A stretch of 64,000 nucleotides of DNA from Proteles cristata cristata (Eukaryota; Chordata; Mammalia; Carnivora; Hyaenidae), in NCBI GenBank assembly GCA_017311185.1, contig JAESUZ010000134.1:398001-462000 (forward strand). Direction: 5' to 3'. The position numbers were made by a program, and so were the translations under genes. The notes under the pieces are model-generated. The model worked only from the letters and a program-made list of their open reading frames with translations, made no database searches and had not been told where the DNA came from. Position 1 is the stretch's first letter; each line of letters starts with the position of its first letter. Shown in pieces: positions 23,776-35,452 of this stretch.

Positions 23776-24765
23776 ATTCTACCATTTAATCAACTCTCTC
23801 TACCTTAAAACTCATGACCCCAACTCAACCATACTTTTAGAACAGTTCTTTTCATGGACAAGAAATGGGTCTCCTAGGTTAGAATGCCGCTGACTCAAAG
23901 TAATATTATTTTCCAGCTCCTAGTACATCCTGTTGCTGCCCGTGTACCTTACCTTGATTTCTGGCCCTGGTTCTCCTTGCCTGGGCACCTGATTTCTGTA
24001 GATTATCTTTGTTCTGATTTGACAGTTTTTTCAAATGCTTTCATAATTTTTAGTTTCTGATGTTAATCTGGTTTCAAAATTACCCTGCCTGCAAATATTC
24101 TAAATATTAAAATGATTTCATTCTTCTCTATTCTCACCATCTTGATCTGATTGTAATCTGAAGTATCTATTTTTATGAACACTAATGTAGCGTACCACCC
24201 CTGTACTGCAATTTTAGATAATTGGATTCCACATTAGGAAAGTCACTTAAAATTTTGACTCCTTGTCACTCCTTGTTGAAATGCTTAATATTCAATAGTC
24301 TAACCAAAGATTGTATAATTAAAAAATGATACTTTGAAAATTACAAGGGACAATTCAAAGGTTTGCTACTGTTATGAATTTGACTTGGACTAACATGGCT
24401 ACAGTTCATGCCAACTTGATGCTGATCTCCCAAATTGGTTAGCTTATTAAGACTTGCTACTTTTGCCTACAGACTTTAGATATGGACTTTTATGAATCTA
24501 CTGGTAGCTGCTTCATACCTACTTTATTACATTTTTACGGACAACCACGTGCCTGATATACAGATGGCAATTTATTTCATGGAGCAAATATATAAATAAT
24601 TTCCTCCAATATATAATACCCTATTGTAGAATTAATTCTACTTGAGCTAAAGGATGCCCACTAATTTTTATATGGGTACTTTAAAAACTAAACAGAAATA
24701 AGATGTAATTAAAATAACACAAATGAATAATGATTTTAGCTCATGACATCATACCATTTATTTTA
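23776..24765. other. Unique DNA
   Basis: No gene or clear repeat seen. Confidence 0.5.
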
Positions 24766-24955
24766 TAAACTTTTTTAATGTTTATTCATTTTTGAGAGAC
24801 AGAGTGTGATCAGGGGAGAGGCACAGAGAGAGACACACACACAGAATCTGTAGTAGGCTCCAGGCTCTGAGCTGTTAGCACAGAGCCTGACATGGGGCTC
24901 AAACCACAAACTGTGAGATCAGACCCTTAACCAAGTGAGCCACCCAGGTACTCCC
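24766..24955 (-). mobile_element. SINEC: Carnivore tRNA-type SINE
   Basis: Reversed tail ('taatgtttattcatttttgag'), GA stretch and head ending 'gagccacccaggtactccc'. It is flanked by similar 'atcatttatttt'-like sequence on both sides, a probable target-site duplication with one mismatch. Confidence 0.9.
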
Positions 24956-26356
24956 GTATCATTTATTTTTAATTATAGTGCTAAATCATAGGGAGAGATC
25001 ATCATTGTACAGACATAGAGGTTGAGGATCTAAGACATTAGGTAAAAGAAAGGCTCACAGCTATACAATTTGGGTTTCTAGATTATAAATAGGTATTTCT
25101 ATAGTTATCATGTCCCTACAGCAGTGAAACAGAATGAGAGAAGGAACAATGTAAACTTCTTTTTTGCTGCTTAAAGACAGTCTGACATTAAAGTTAATTA
25201 AGATCAATTTGTGTTTTTATTTTCCTCAGGAAAGGGGTTCATTCAAACAATATATTTTCTAAAAATGTCTTAAGGTGGTTATCTGTTCAGAGTTTAAAAA
25301 TAAACAGAAACCATTCAAAGATTAAATGGGACCTACTTTTGATGACAGTTTAACAGTATTGCTGGAGCATAATTTAGTAACATAGGTTCAAAGTGACTCA
25401 AGGAAAGCATGATAGATTCCACTTGAAGACACAACAATTAAAGAAGCTTCATAGAATGGCCTTAGTTTCTATGGTGACAGTTATAGAGCTGTTGAAGGAC
25501 AGTTTAAAAAACATCAAAGAATCATTATGTTCTTTTCAGAAAATGATCTCACACAGATTTATTGAAAAGAAAATAGAAAAGTCGTACTTGAAATTATTTT
25601 ACTCAATAATATTTGTATTGAGGAGTAGGAACTTAAGTCAAATGCATTTCATATGGAGCACTGGCCCACAATTTCAAATGGAATTGAAAGCAATAAATGT
25701 TATCAATGAATTTGCTACATTTTACTCTTTATGAAAGGAGAGCACATTTTATTTCTTGGAATTGATTTGTTCTCATAAACTGAGGTGTGACTAGTTTTCA
25801 TTTTTCCAAATTTTTATGATATATTCTGGTTGACCTTTGATTGAATGCACTGGTCATTTAGTCAAGAACCAGTATGTTTAGTCAAATGTGATTAAGTCAA
25901 CCAATATTTTCTTTGAAATAGATGGAAACTAACTACAGAAAGCCTGAAAAAAATGAAAGTCATCAAATACACAGAATGGTAAAAAGACCAATGTGAATCA
26001 TTATTTATTTATTATGGTCTTTAAGGCAGAAATACTGAAATACTAAAAATAAAAGTAATTTTGCAATTTTTTTTACTAAATAAAAAATGTTCAACAACAC
26101 AGGAGTCCGTATTCTGCACTGCACCATGGTATCTGAAACCCATGTGTACTGGAACCATCCTTTTGCTTTGACCAAATTTAAGTTACCATAGAACCATGCA
26201 TAAGTGAGGCCATGCTTCTGATATATATAAAATTCAGTTAACATGGTACCCTGCACAGAGAGGACTGTTTTTTCTTTAACTGTGTATACATAATTCCTAT
26301 GTACTATGAAGATGAAGCAAGCAAGAATTATCAATTTAGATCAATTAATCTTCTCT
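24956..26356. other. Unique DNA with two chance open frames
   Basis: The frames at 25393-25734 (plus, 113 codons) and 26005-26334 (minus, 109 codons) are the longest outside repeats. Neither has a recognisable domain, biased codon use, or plausible splice sites at its edges. The 26094-26270 segment, with repeated 'accat' motifs, may be an old DNA-transposon relic, but I cannot name it. Confidence 0.45.
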
Positions 26357-26360
26357 TTCT

Positions 26361-26361
26361 G

Positions 26362-26395
<34 letters not shown>
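26361..26395 (+). repeat. (CTAT)n tetranucleotide microsatellite
   Basis: An almost uninterrupted run of about eight to nine CTAT units. Confidence 0.97.
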
Positions 26396-26397
26396 AT

Positions 26398-26977
26398 CAG
26401 CATATGAAAAGTTGTTTCTCATAACATTCTCCTTTTCAAAATAAGAATAAAAACATACTACTAATCTACTCTAGATGGAATTTTTTTCCTACTGTTATCT
26501 TAAATAATTTTAAAAAATATTTTGAATAAGTTTTGTAGCATTTTTGTGGCACTGGATTGTTTAATCATGAAAGTTATCCAATGCTTAATTAATTTAAAAT
26601 GTAGATTTTTAAAAACTTTATGGCATTCCACAACAGATTAAAAGTAATGTAACCCAAACATGTGTCATGTCATATTAGCTTAGAATGAAGTCAGTATAAA
26701 GCTACAGAAAAATAACATTACTGTGTTAGGTTTGCTGCACTAATGTTTCAGAGCAGCTGCATGGTGCATCTCAGAGCTCATTGGTTTTATGATTGACTGT
26801 GGTTCTTTGTTTTCTGAAATCAGCTAAAGCAGCTTAACTTGCTTTGGCTAAAGGTTAGATTCAGGTGTGATACCCATCTCCACATTCTGGCATCGGCAAC
26901 TATACTCAGGGTATGTTTTCTTATGGTGGAGTGCAGTAGTACAAGAAGATAACTTGGAATTATGAAATATCTCTTAA
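26398..26977. other. Unique DNA
   Basis: No gene recognised. The part from 26740 to 26930 is less AT-rich and less repetitive than its surroundings and could be tested for conservation. Confidence 0.45.
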
Positions 26978-26990
26978 AGAATGAATTGAA

Positions 26991-27177
26991 GAGGCACAGG
27001 GGTAGCTCAGTTTGTTAAGCATCTGACTTCGGCTCAGGTCATGATCTCACGCTTTGTGAATTCAAGTCCAACGTCGGGCTCTGTGCTGACACCTACATGC
27101 CTGGAGCCTGATTCAGATTCTGTGTCTCCCTCTGTCTCTCTGCCCCTCCCCCATCTCAAAAATAAACATTAAAAAAG
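26991..27177 (+). mobile_element. SINEC: Carnivore tRNA-type SINE
   Basis: Head 'aggcacaggggtagctcag', CT stretch, tail 'aaaaataaacattaaaaaa'. Perfect target-site duplication agaatgaattgaa at 26978-26990 and 27178-27190. Confidence 0.95.
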
Positions 27178-27204
27178 AGAATGAATTGAAAATTAGCATT
27201 CTGA

Positions 27205-27391
27205 GGGCACCTGGGTGGCTCAGTCAGTTAAGCATCCAACTTTTGGTTTCAGCTCAGGTCATGATCTCATGGTCAGGTTCCATGCTGAGGTAGAGCCTGT
27301 TTGGGATTCTCTCTCTCTCCCTCTCCCTCTGCCCCTCTCCTGCTCACACTTTTTCTCACTGTCAAAGTAAATAAACATAAAAAAAAAAAAA
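27205..27391 (+). mobile_element. SINEC: Carnivore tRNA-type SINE adjacent to the previous one
   Basis: Head 'gggcacctgggtggctcag' and tail of about 13 A. The target-site duplication gaaaattagcattctga (27188-27204) versus gaaaattggcattctga (27392-27408) overlaps the downstream duplication of the first SINE, so this copy landed at the first copy's 3' edge. Confidence 0.95.
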
Positions 27392-27408
27392 GAAAATTGG
27401 CATTCTGA

Positions 27409-27970
27409 CGCTTCTACCTTCATTCCACTATTTACCTACTGGATGTCTCATGGATACGTGCAAACTCAGTGGTGTCAGAGGAAAGCTATACACAAAGAGA
27501 AGAAGGGAGGAAAGAAAACAAAGAGATAATATCTGTGAACAGTAGATGCTATCTAACCCATATACCAGGCATGGGTTTTAATATACTTGCTATAATTTAA
27601 CCTTAAGATGTGTTTTGATTATATTAAAGTAAAAACAAACAGAACCCAGAACACTACCACTTACAAAGATCTCATATAGTCAGGTTATTAACATTTTCAA
27701 TAAGGTGTAAGAAAATACTCATAAAACCTGACATATAACCATTATGTAATAAAGGTTATGAAGCCTACATTTCAAATAAATAACTTGATGTGTTTATTCC
27801 ATCAAAATTGTCTGGTTTAATATTATTTTAATGTAAATGGGTTCAGTTAATTTTAGATGATAAAATCCTAAATATTGTCTATTCTATAACAAAGTATTAA
27901 TGTTTTCCACAAAACAATGATGCCATACCTCATTTTCCTAAAGCCTTCATATTCACATCATAAAAAGAAT
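27409..27970. other. Unique DNA
   Basis: No recognisable feature. Confidence 0.5.
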
Positions 27971-27984
27971 TATGTGCTTTAAAT

Positions 27985-28195
27985 TTTACTGTTCTTTATT
28001 TATTTCTGAGAGAGAAACAGCATGAGCAGGGGAAGGTCAGAGAGAGAGGGAGACACAGAATCTGAAGCAGGCTCCAGGCTCTGAGCTGGCCGCCACCCCA
28101 GAGCCCAATGTGGGGCTCGAACCCATAAACCACGAGATCATGACCTAAGCGGAAATAGGATGCTCAACCGACTGAGCCACTCAGGCGCCCCTATT
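27985..28195 (-). mobile_element. SINEC: Carnivore tRNA-type SINE
   Basis: Reversed copy with head ending 'gagccactcaggcgcccc'. Flanks tatgtgctttaaat (27971-27984) and tacgtgttttaaat (28196-28209) form a target-site duplication with two mismatches. Confidence 0.93.
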
Positions 28196-28209
28196 TACGT
28201 GTTTTAAAT

Positions 28210-30060
28210 ATTTACTAGCATTGTTTTATAGATCAATATAATAAATAATGGTATCCCTTAAGATCATTAAATAGAGGCAAAAATCAAGACAAGGGTTAAA
28301 ATTAGTCATCATTTTCTAAAATTTTATTTTTAAATATTTTTTACATGTTACATTTCATGTAATTAATGATAAGTTTTCAAGAGTCTTTAAAAATGTCATC
28401 TTGCATCAAGTTATGAGTTAATGATTCTATAAGCACTAACTAATAGGAAATAATTTATCAATACAAAACAGAAGTTCTATGTTTCTGAAAATAAAGTTAG
28501 AAATGGAATATACATATTGGGTCACATTTTAAGACCTTATTACCCTGTTGTGAAGCAGTGCCCTCCTCCAAAACGTTAATTTGATACTGTGGTATAAGGG
28601 CCTTCTATGTCCAAAGTACACATAATAAATGTATGTCTGCCAAATTGCCTAGTGAAAAAGCGCCTGCTTTTCCTACACAGGAACTATCAGAAAATTCACT
28701 TCCTTTCTCTTAAATTCCATTTCTGTTGCTCAGACTTCTTCCATTTACTGCCTATTGAGATATCTTTGCTTATTTAGCAAAGACTAGGTATGTGTGGTGA
28801 AATGTGGAACATATGGGACATCTGGTTAATAGTGTTTGAATCATACTCTTCATTTACCTTCACAGGCTTGTCTCTTGGGTTTTGAACATGGCTCTGGATT
28901 CATGTTGATATATACAAATTATGCCGTGGTCTTGTCTTTATTCTTTTTACACAATCTATTTATGTAAGCCTTATGATGGCTTGATAACCAGTACCAACCA
29001 TGTTGAAGTAGTTCCAGTCCTTTTTTTTTTAACATACTAAACAAAATGATATCCTAAGTCTAGCAACAGAAGCATTTTTATTGGATATTAATGACAGCTC
29101 TACTGAAAAAAGATCAGTAAAATAATGACTTTTTATGTTCTATCATAACTTGAGGTTTTAGGACATTCTCTAAAAGAGAAACTTGGATTATGTTGCTATG
29201 GCCAAGCCATCAGTTGTACCTCTATGGGGTTAATTTAGAAAGCAGCCAGGGAAAGGTTTATTTCATAAACATGGAGGGGCCAGATCAGTTATTTGTAAGA
29301 ACAATTAGATTTAAAACTGCACAAATTACACAATTGTCACAAATTACAAAATATAAGAAATTTAAAAGTACTGCATATAATATGTCTTTACTATCGTTTC
29401 TTCCATTCTTAAACTATTTTGCCCTTTTCTAGTTTGTAATTAAGAAAGATACAGGTATTTAGAGGCCACATTAATCTTCTCTCTCTTTTCTTCATACTGG
29501 AAAAGATGTCTATAAGTTCATCATCCAATAGATTAATTCTGAATTGCTGCTCTCCAGTATTATTGTGAAGCCCAAGATAGTTGGTTTGTGTTTGAAATAT
29601 CCCACCATGTTCTAAAATGAGCACATATGTATGATTCGTGTAACAAGGAGAAAATAAATTAGAATTAAAAAAGAAGGTCTGTGTACTTGCCCCATAACGT
29701 TAGTTGTAATCAATGCTGACATTAATTTACTTTGAAATATGTTAGAACATGGATACATGCAGATTTAGGAAAATAAAGCCAAACAAGCAAGCAAACAAAT
29801 CAATGAATAAATGCTTTTATGATGAATATGAAAACATATTTAACGAGAATGTTATATGACCCCTATAATCAGACTAATCATAATAAATTAACAGCAAGCC
29901 TGCATTATTTCAGATCTTTATGAATTTGTAAGTAAAATATGTATAATGACAATAATGGAGACACAAAGGTAAAGGATACAAAATTCTTTCTAAAAGCAAA
30001 CAGACAAAAAATAAAATTATGCCAATAGTGGAATATGGTAAGTAGAAAGGAATATATGTC
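28210..30060. other. Unique AT-rich DNA
   Basis: No gene or repeat family recognised. Open frames at 29190-29432, 29409-29624 and 29910-30092 look like chance. Confidence 0.5.
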
Positions 30061-30061
30061 G

Positions 30062-30263
30062 GGGCACTTGGATGGCTCAGTCTTTTCAGCATCTGACTCT
30101 TGACTTCAGCTCAGGTCATGGTTTCATGATTAGTGACTTGGAGCCCTGCATCAGGCTCTGCGATGACAGTACGGAGTCTTGTAGGGATTCTGTCTCTACT
30201 TCTCTCTCTGTCCCTCCCTTGGTCGCTCTCTATCACTGTCTCTCAATATAAATAAAAATAAAC
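30062..30263 (+). mobile_element. SINEC: Carnivore tRNA-type SINE
   Basis: 'ggggcacttggatggctcag' head, CT-rich middle, tail 'aatataaataaaaataaac'. Confidence 0.9.
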
Positions 30264-30470
30264 CAAGAAAAATAGTATATGTGTAATTATGTATGATGAT
30301 AGATGTTAAGTAGACTTATTATGGTGATCATTTCATACTATCTGTAAATACTGAATTATATTTGGACACCTGAAACTAATGTTATATGTCATTTATGGCT
30401 CAATTTAAAAAGAAGAATATACATAGCAAACAAGCATAATATATAACTTCATGAAGTGTTTTCACTTTTT

Positions 30471-30564
30471 TTTTTAAATGTTTTATTTCTAGGAGAGAGA
30501 GAGAGACAGCGTGAGCAGGGGAGGGTCAGAGAGAGAGGGAGTCACAGAGTGAAACAGGCTCCAT
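30471..30564 (-). mobile_element. SINEC: 5'-truncated SINE
   Basis: T-rich tail, GA stretch and 'gaaacaggctcca', then it stops before the tRNA-like head. 'tcacttt' occurs on both sides, a possible short target-site duplication. Confidence 0.85.
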
Positions 30565-30655
30565 CACTTTAAAAAATTTTAGACAAAATATTTTTCTTCA
30601 TAGAGACTAATATAAAAGAAAAAAAGGGTAAAATTGAGGAGAAATTTATTTTTTT

Positions 30656-30891
30656 ATTTTTAAATTTTTTAACGTTTTATTTATTTTTGAGAGAGAGAGA
30701 GAGAGAGAGAGAGACAAAGAGCGTTAGCAGGGAGGGTCAGAGAGAGAGGAAGACATAGAATTTGAAGACAGGCTCCAGGCTGTGAGCTAGCTGTCAGCAC
30801 AGAGCCTGAAATGGGGCTCAAACCCACGAACCGCGAGATTATGACCTGAGTCGAAGTTGGATGCTTAACTGACTGAGCCACCCAGGGGCCC
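30656..30891 (-). mobile_element. SINEC: Carnivore tRNA-type SINE
   Basis: Long GA repeat, reversed head ending 'gagccacccaggggcccc'. The flanks 'agaaatttatttttt' and 'agaagtttacttttt' give a probable target-site duplication. Confidence 0.93.
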
Positions 30892-31290
30892 CAGAAGTTT
30901 ACTTTTTGTAAGTTTTCTGACCCTCATTAAAAGTTCAGTTTCAAAACATTTTATTCTTAATAATGATGAGAAATGCATTTGATATTCATAGAAATTTCAC
31001 TTGGAAGGATAAAAGATTTCATAACAATAGAATGTTGGATAAGTAGCTAGTACTTAATACTTAAATTTTTGGTCTTTAAAATGAGATAAAATTCCTAGAT
31101 CTTGATAACTATTGTATTAATATCTGTTGATATAAAATGAGACTTTTAATTCAGAGGTCAGTGTCACATTTAGAGGACAGTGTTGTAGTATGTAAATTGT
31201 GTTTTTGACTTAATAACTGCTTCTCATTTGTCTCCTTTTCTTTTTTCCTTAGGACTATTGATAAGCACCAAGTTACCCTTTAGAGACATT

Positions 31291-31493
31291 AAAAAAGTAG
31301 TGTTTATTTATTTTTGAGAGAGAGAGAGAGAGAGAATGGGGGAGGGGTAGAGAGAGAGGGAGACAATCTCTAGCAGGCTCCAGGCTCTGAGCTGTCAGCA
31401 CAGAGCTCAATGTGGGGCTTGAACTTGTGAGCTGTGAGATCATGACCTGAGCTGAAGTCAGATGCCTAACCAACTGAGCCATCCAGGTGCCCC
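31291..31493 (-). mobile_element. SINEC: Carnivore tRNA-type SINE
   Basis: Reversed copy ending 'gagccatccaggtgcccc'. Perfect target-site duplication tagagacatt at 31281-31290 and 31494-31503. Confidence 0.95.
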
Positions 31494-31679
31494 TAGAGAC
31501 ATTTTAATATTTTCCATGAGAATTGAACTACTATTCCCTATGTTTATAACAGGACTATGCCAATGGAAAGTTTTGCTGTAAATGAATTTAGAGGATGCAA
31601 ATATTTCAGAAATATAAGATATACACCTACTTGGCATAAGTTTCTAAGCTGAAGTGTGTTCTTTGGGAAAGCTCCAAAT

Positions 31680-31687
31680 CATCATCA

Positions 31688-31731
<44 letters not shown>
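31680..31731 (+). repeat. (ATC)n/(ATT)n microsatellite
   Basis: Four ATC units followed by about thirteen ATT units. Confidence 0.97.
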
Positions 31732-31732
<1 letters not shown>

Positions 31733-31780
31733 TAATAACCTAGCAAATGGAGAAAACACAATTAAGAATGTTTTATCCTA

Positions 31781-31985
31781 AGGGCATCTGCATGGCTCAG
31801 TCCATTAAGCATTGGACTCTTGATGTTTGGCTCAGACCATGATCTCACGGTTTGTGGGATCAAGCCCCACACTGTTAGTGAGGAGCCTGCTTGGGATTCT
31901 CTCTCACCCCTCACTCGGTCCCTCCTCCTCCTCCTACCTCTACCTCTGTCTCTCTCTCTATTTCAAAATAAATAAACATTTTGAA
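31781..31985 (+). mobile_element. SINEC: Carnivore tRNA-type SINE
   Basis: 'agggcatctgcatggctcag' head, CT-rich middle with CTC/CTA repeats, tail 'caaaataaataaacatttt'. Confidence 0.9.
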
Positions 31986-32043
31986 AAACTGACAGAAAAA
32001 TACATTTTTCTAAATATGTTAGTGGTCTTTTTAAATGAGATAT

Positions 32044-32549
32044 GAGTGGCCTCCAGTTGTTTTTTTTAATTATTACAAAATAATACTTTACTAATTTACC
32101 CAAACTTAATAAATAGGCTGATTTAAATATGTGAATATTTATTTTAATTCTTTGTAAGTACATTCAATGTAGAAGTGGAACTCATGACCCTGAGATCAAG
32201 AGTCTCATGCTCTACTGACTGAGCCAGCAAGGTGCCCCCTAAAGGTAAACAAATAAATCACTTAATAGAAATAAAGTTAAACATCTCCCGTATTTAATCA
32301 ACCTTCTATTGACTGATATAACTGGTGGTAGAAGGAAATGAAATAACTACCTTTTTAAATTTTTTACGAAATATTTTCTAAATATTTTGAATAATCTCAG
32401 ATACAAGAATCTAACATATATTTTAAGCAGAATACTTCACAGTATATAAACAAATATTTACATATTTAAATCAGCCTATTTCTTAAGTGTGGGTAAATGT
32501 GTAAAGTATTATTTTGTAATCCTAGACAAAAATATAACTGGAGCCACTC
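32044..32549. repeat. Imperfect inverted repeat, arms about 120 bp
   Basis: 32044-32165 and the reverse complement of 32428-32549 align, both starting 'gagtggc(c)tccagtt'. The inner core (32073-32142 against 32451-32520) differs at about six positions in about 70. The loop of about 260 bp contains a SINE head fragment. No flanking target-site duplication was found. Confidence 0.88.
32175..32239 (-). mobile_element. SINEC: SINE head fragment
   Basis: Only the tRNA-like 5' part, reversed, ending 'gagccagcaaggtgcccc'. It lies in the loop of the inverted repeat. Confidence 0.8.
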
Positions 32550-32641
32550 TTCCACTCCCCCACTCACATGCACACACATGCTCCCTCTCTCTTGCTTTCT
32601 CTCTCTCTCTCTCAAGAAGTATTTAAATAAACATTAAAAAA
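32550..32641 (+). mobile_element. SINEC: SINE 3'-half fragment
   Basis: CT-rich stretch and A-rich tail ('aaataaacattaaaaaa') without a tRNA-like head, directly outside the right arm of the inverted repeat. Confidence 0.75.
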
Positions 32642-33124
32642 TATGTATAAGGCTTCCTAAATTTGTACCTGTCCCTTTTTGTACTCATTAACTTTTAAAA
32701 TTTGTATTTCTTTATCTATTGTGAAACTATGTCATTTACATCAGATAAAGTGCCCCTGACTACTATTATCATTATCTATCTCACTTGCTTCAAGCCTTTA
32801 CTTAGAAAAATTTCAATTAAATTTTTAATGAATAAGCCCAGTGTTGATTTGGGGGTAGTTTATATGTATATATCTTTATAGATAGAGGTGGTATATTTTT
32901 ATATATGTGTTTGTATAAAGAGGTTGTACATATGTATATATGTGTGTATAAAGATGATAGTATAGAGATAGATACAGATGTATAGCTCTTAAATATAGAG
33001 GTAGAAAAAGGATGAAATATAAGATGCATTCCATAGTTTTTACAGTCTAATATAGTTGATTTAAACCGTGCAGCAGACATCCAATTCAATTATATTCAAT
33101 ATAATGAATAATTAAGATACAGAG
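32642..33124. other. Unique DNA with a TA/TG-rich stretch
   Basis: The stretch 32860-32960 is rich in degenerate TATATG-like repeats. Nothing else recognised. Confidence 0.5.
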
Positions 33125-33250
33125 ATGGTAACTAATGTTTGCTGAATGTTTTTCGATGTTGTTGTTTTGCATTAGGCACAATTATAGGCCTTTTAAAAGT
33201 CCTCACAGTAATACTGCAAAGGTATATGCTGTTTTCATTACCATGAAATG
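33125..33250 (-). repeat. MIR: MIR fragment
   Basis: 'actaatgtttgctgaatg...gcattaggcaca...cctcacagtaatactgcaaaggta' follows the reversed MIR pattern ('aacatttattgagc...ccaggcac...cctcacaacaaccctatgaggta'). Confidence 0.6.
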
Positions 33251-33399
33251 ATGAAGTGAATTGAAATACTCATAAATCCTCATAAAATCTCTGAGTTTCA
33301 GTTCTCTAAAATGTTGACAAAGAGTTTCATGCAGGTGCTAGTCTTTCAAAAATCTTTTGGTGAGAGACTCCAATTAGTGTTTTTTGGCCTTTTTAAACC

Positions 33400-33595
33400 G
33401 TCTGGTTAGGATCACTTTCCTTCTGTGCTTTCATAGCACTTTGATCTTATCACCATAATAATACTTAAAACTTTGTAATTCTTCGTGTTTGTCTATTTAG
33501 GAACCAAGTGCTGTTATATTAAACTTCTACCCTATCTGCCTTGCTCAGACCTAACACATGCAGTTGCTTAGTAAATGTTTATTTGAATTACTATA
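33400..33595 (+). repeat. L2: LINE-2 3'-end fragment
   Basis: It ends 'cagttgcttagtaaatgtttatttgaatta', resembling the L2 terminus ('gtgctcaataaatgtttgttgaat'). Confidence 0.45.
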
Positions 33596-34854
33596 AGAGT
33601 ACATAAAGCAGGGTCCTAAACTTTCTAGTGTTCTTTATGGGTATGCAGGTTATCCATATATAGAAAGTGATCATTTCTGAAAAGCCAACACCAATCTAAA
33701 GCAAACCAGTGATCATTAGAAAACATCATTTATTAGAGTATTCTTCTAAGTTAGTTGTTTTATGGTCATTAGAAAGTGAGTTTAGAAAATATTTTTATGT
33801 CATAAGTTCCAGTGAAAGAACATAAGTAAAATAAAAACTACTTACATGTTTCTTACTAGTGTTTTTAGATCTTTATTAAGCTATTGTGCTTGGCTTGCGT
33901 ATTAACCCACAATGTTTTTTCTATTCGTGTGAATTAAATATTTCTCATTATTTAAATTAGAACATTGAAAAATAATGAGTATTCTTAAATTCCTTTTATA
34001 TTCTGTATTGTGTATTTCACTCAAGTTGCCTCTCTTTCAGACCTTAGATACTCTTTTATAGCTTCTATATCAATAATCTGATTTTGTTTCTAACAGTAGA
34101 TGGGTAGGTTTACCTAATACACTCTATTTTCAGTTCTCTTGTCTCTTAAATAAAATCTTTAAGTGGTAATTTCATGACTTAATGCCTATGCTTTATGCAC
34201 AATTTTGACATTTAACAAGGAAAATTAAAGAATTACATGAAGCATGAAGGAATGTGGGTTTGTACAAAGAAATAAAATCTAAGCATGAAAGGACACACTA
34301 GTTTTGTTCTTACACTGATTGCTGTTTACTAAAATGGTAGTGATGATCTCTTTCCTGAATCTAAAAGCAGTAAAAGCAAAATGGCTTAGAACAAAGCTGG
34401 AAAAAAAAAAGATATATTATAGATTTTACTGTTATTCCTTAACTTCTTCCTTTGATCCATGAAAATGGAAAATTAAAGAAAGACTAAAGATATAAAAGAG
34501 AAAAAAGGGACAATTAAGAAGGATAGAGGGCTTTGTATTGCCCAAATATTATTTGAAGAAAAATGTTCATCTAATTTCAAGCTATGATTGTTAATCTCTG
34601 AGAGTTTTAGTTTATTTTTCCTGATAAAGAATCACAACGTATTTCTTTACCCTAAAAAAGAAAAGAGAAAGATAAAAGACATATGTTTGTGTATACACAT
34701 TGCCATCTTTTCTATTATATTAAAGTATGACTGTTCCTGTGTCTGGCCACTTGTCTTCAGGGCCTCTAACAGTGAAAGCCAGGAGGTAATGAAAAGAGAA
34801 GTTTCAGTGATTAGTTAGGAATACCTTTGGTTGTGCTGGCTTTTCTTCCACAGA
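33596..34854. other. Unique AT-rich DNA
   Basis: No gene or repeat family recognised. Confidence 0.5.
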
Positions 34855-34975
34855 AAACCTACCTACCTTCCTATCTACCTACCTACCTACTACCTACATG
34901 CATGCATGCATACATTTATTTGTCTACCATCCATCCATCCATCCATCCATCCATCCATCCATCCATCCATCCATC
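34855..34975 (+). repeat. Compound tetranucleotide microsatellite
   Basis: (CTAC)n, then (ATGC)n, then about twelve ATCC units (34928-34975). It abuts the 3' end of the next LINE-1 and probably grew from its A-rich tail. Confidence 0.95.
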
Positions 34976-35394
34976 TAAATTCAAGTTAGTTAACATACAC
35001 TGTATTATTGGTTTCCAGAGTAAAATCTAGAGATTCATCACTTACATATGACACCCAGTGCTCATCTCAGTAAGTGCTCTGTTTAGTGCGCATTACCATT
35101 TAGCTCATCCTCCTACCCAACACCTCGGCGATAGTTTGTTCTCTGTATTTAAAAGTCTCTTATGGTTTGCCTCCCTGTCTGTTTTTATCTTATTTTCCTT
35201 CCCTTCACCTATATTCATCTGTTGTGTTTCTTGAGTTCCACATATGAATGAAATCATATGAGATTTGTCTTTCTCTCACTGACTTATTTCACTCTGCTTA
35301 ATACCATCCAGTTCCATCCATGTTGTTGCAAATGGCAAGATTTCATTCTTTTTGATCGTCGAGTAGTATTCCATTGTGTGGAATATATATATAT
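34976..35394 (-). mobile_element. L1: Carnivore LINE-1 3' end, 5'-truncated
   Basis: Reversed 3' UTR with 'atgacacccagtgctcatct', 'agtctcttatggtttgcctcc', then the ORF2 C-terminal region ('ttccatccatgttgttgcaaatgg', 'gtagtattccattgtgtgga'). This matches the general carnivore LINE-1 3' region and differs from the younger copies at 9786 and 36522. Confidence 0.88.
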
Positions 35395-35396
35395 AT

Positions 35397-35452
35397 TCTA
35401 CCTCTCCTTGTGTGTTCTCTTTCTCTTTAAAAATAAATAAATAAACTTTAAG
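35397..35452 (+). mobile_element. SINEC: SINE tail fragment
   Basis: CT-rich 'ctctccttgtgtgttctctt' followed by 'aaaaataaataaataaacttt'. Only the 3' end of a SINE is present. Confidence 0.6.

Noticed and set aside
25393..25734. 113-codon plus-strand open frame outside repeats
   Set aside because: No domain, no sensible splice context, AT-driven composition; length within chance for this much sequence.
26005..26334. 109-codon minus-strand open frame
   Set aside because: No motif; the region looks like a decayed repeat.
26357..26397. CRISPR-like array
   Set aside because: Short tandem repeats without spacers; the organism is a mammal.
32044..32549. Calling the inverted repeat a named MITE
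   Set aside because: No target-site duplication and no family recognised.
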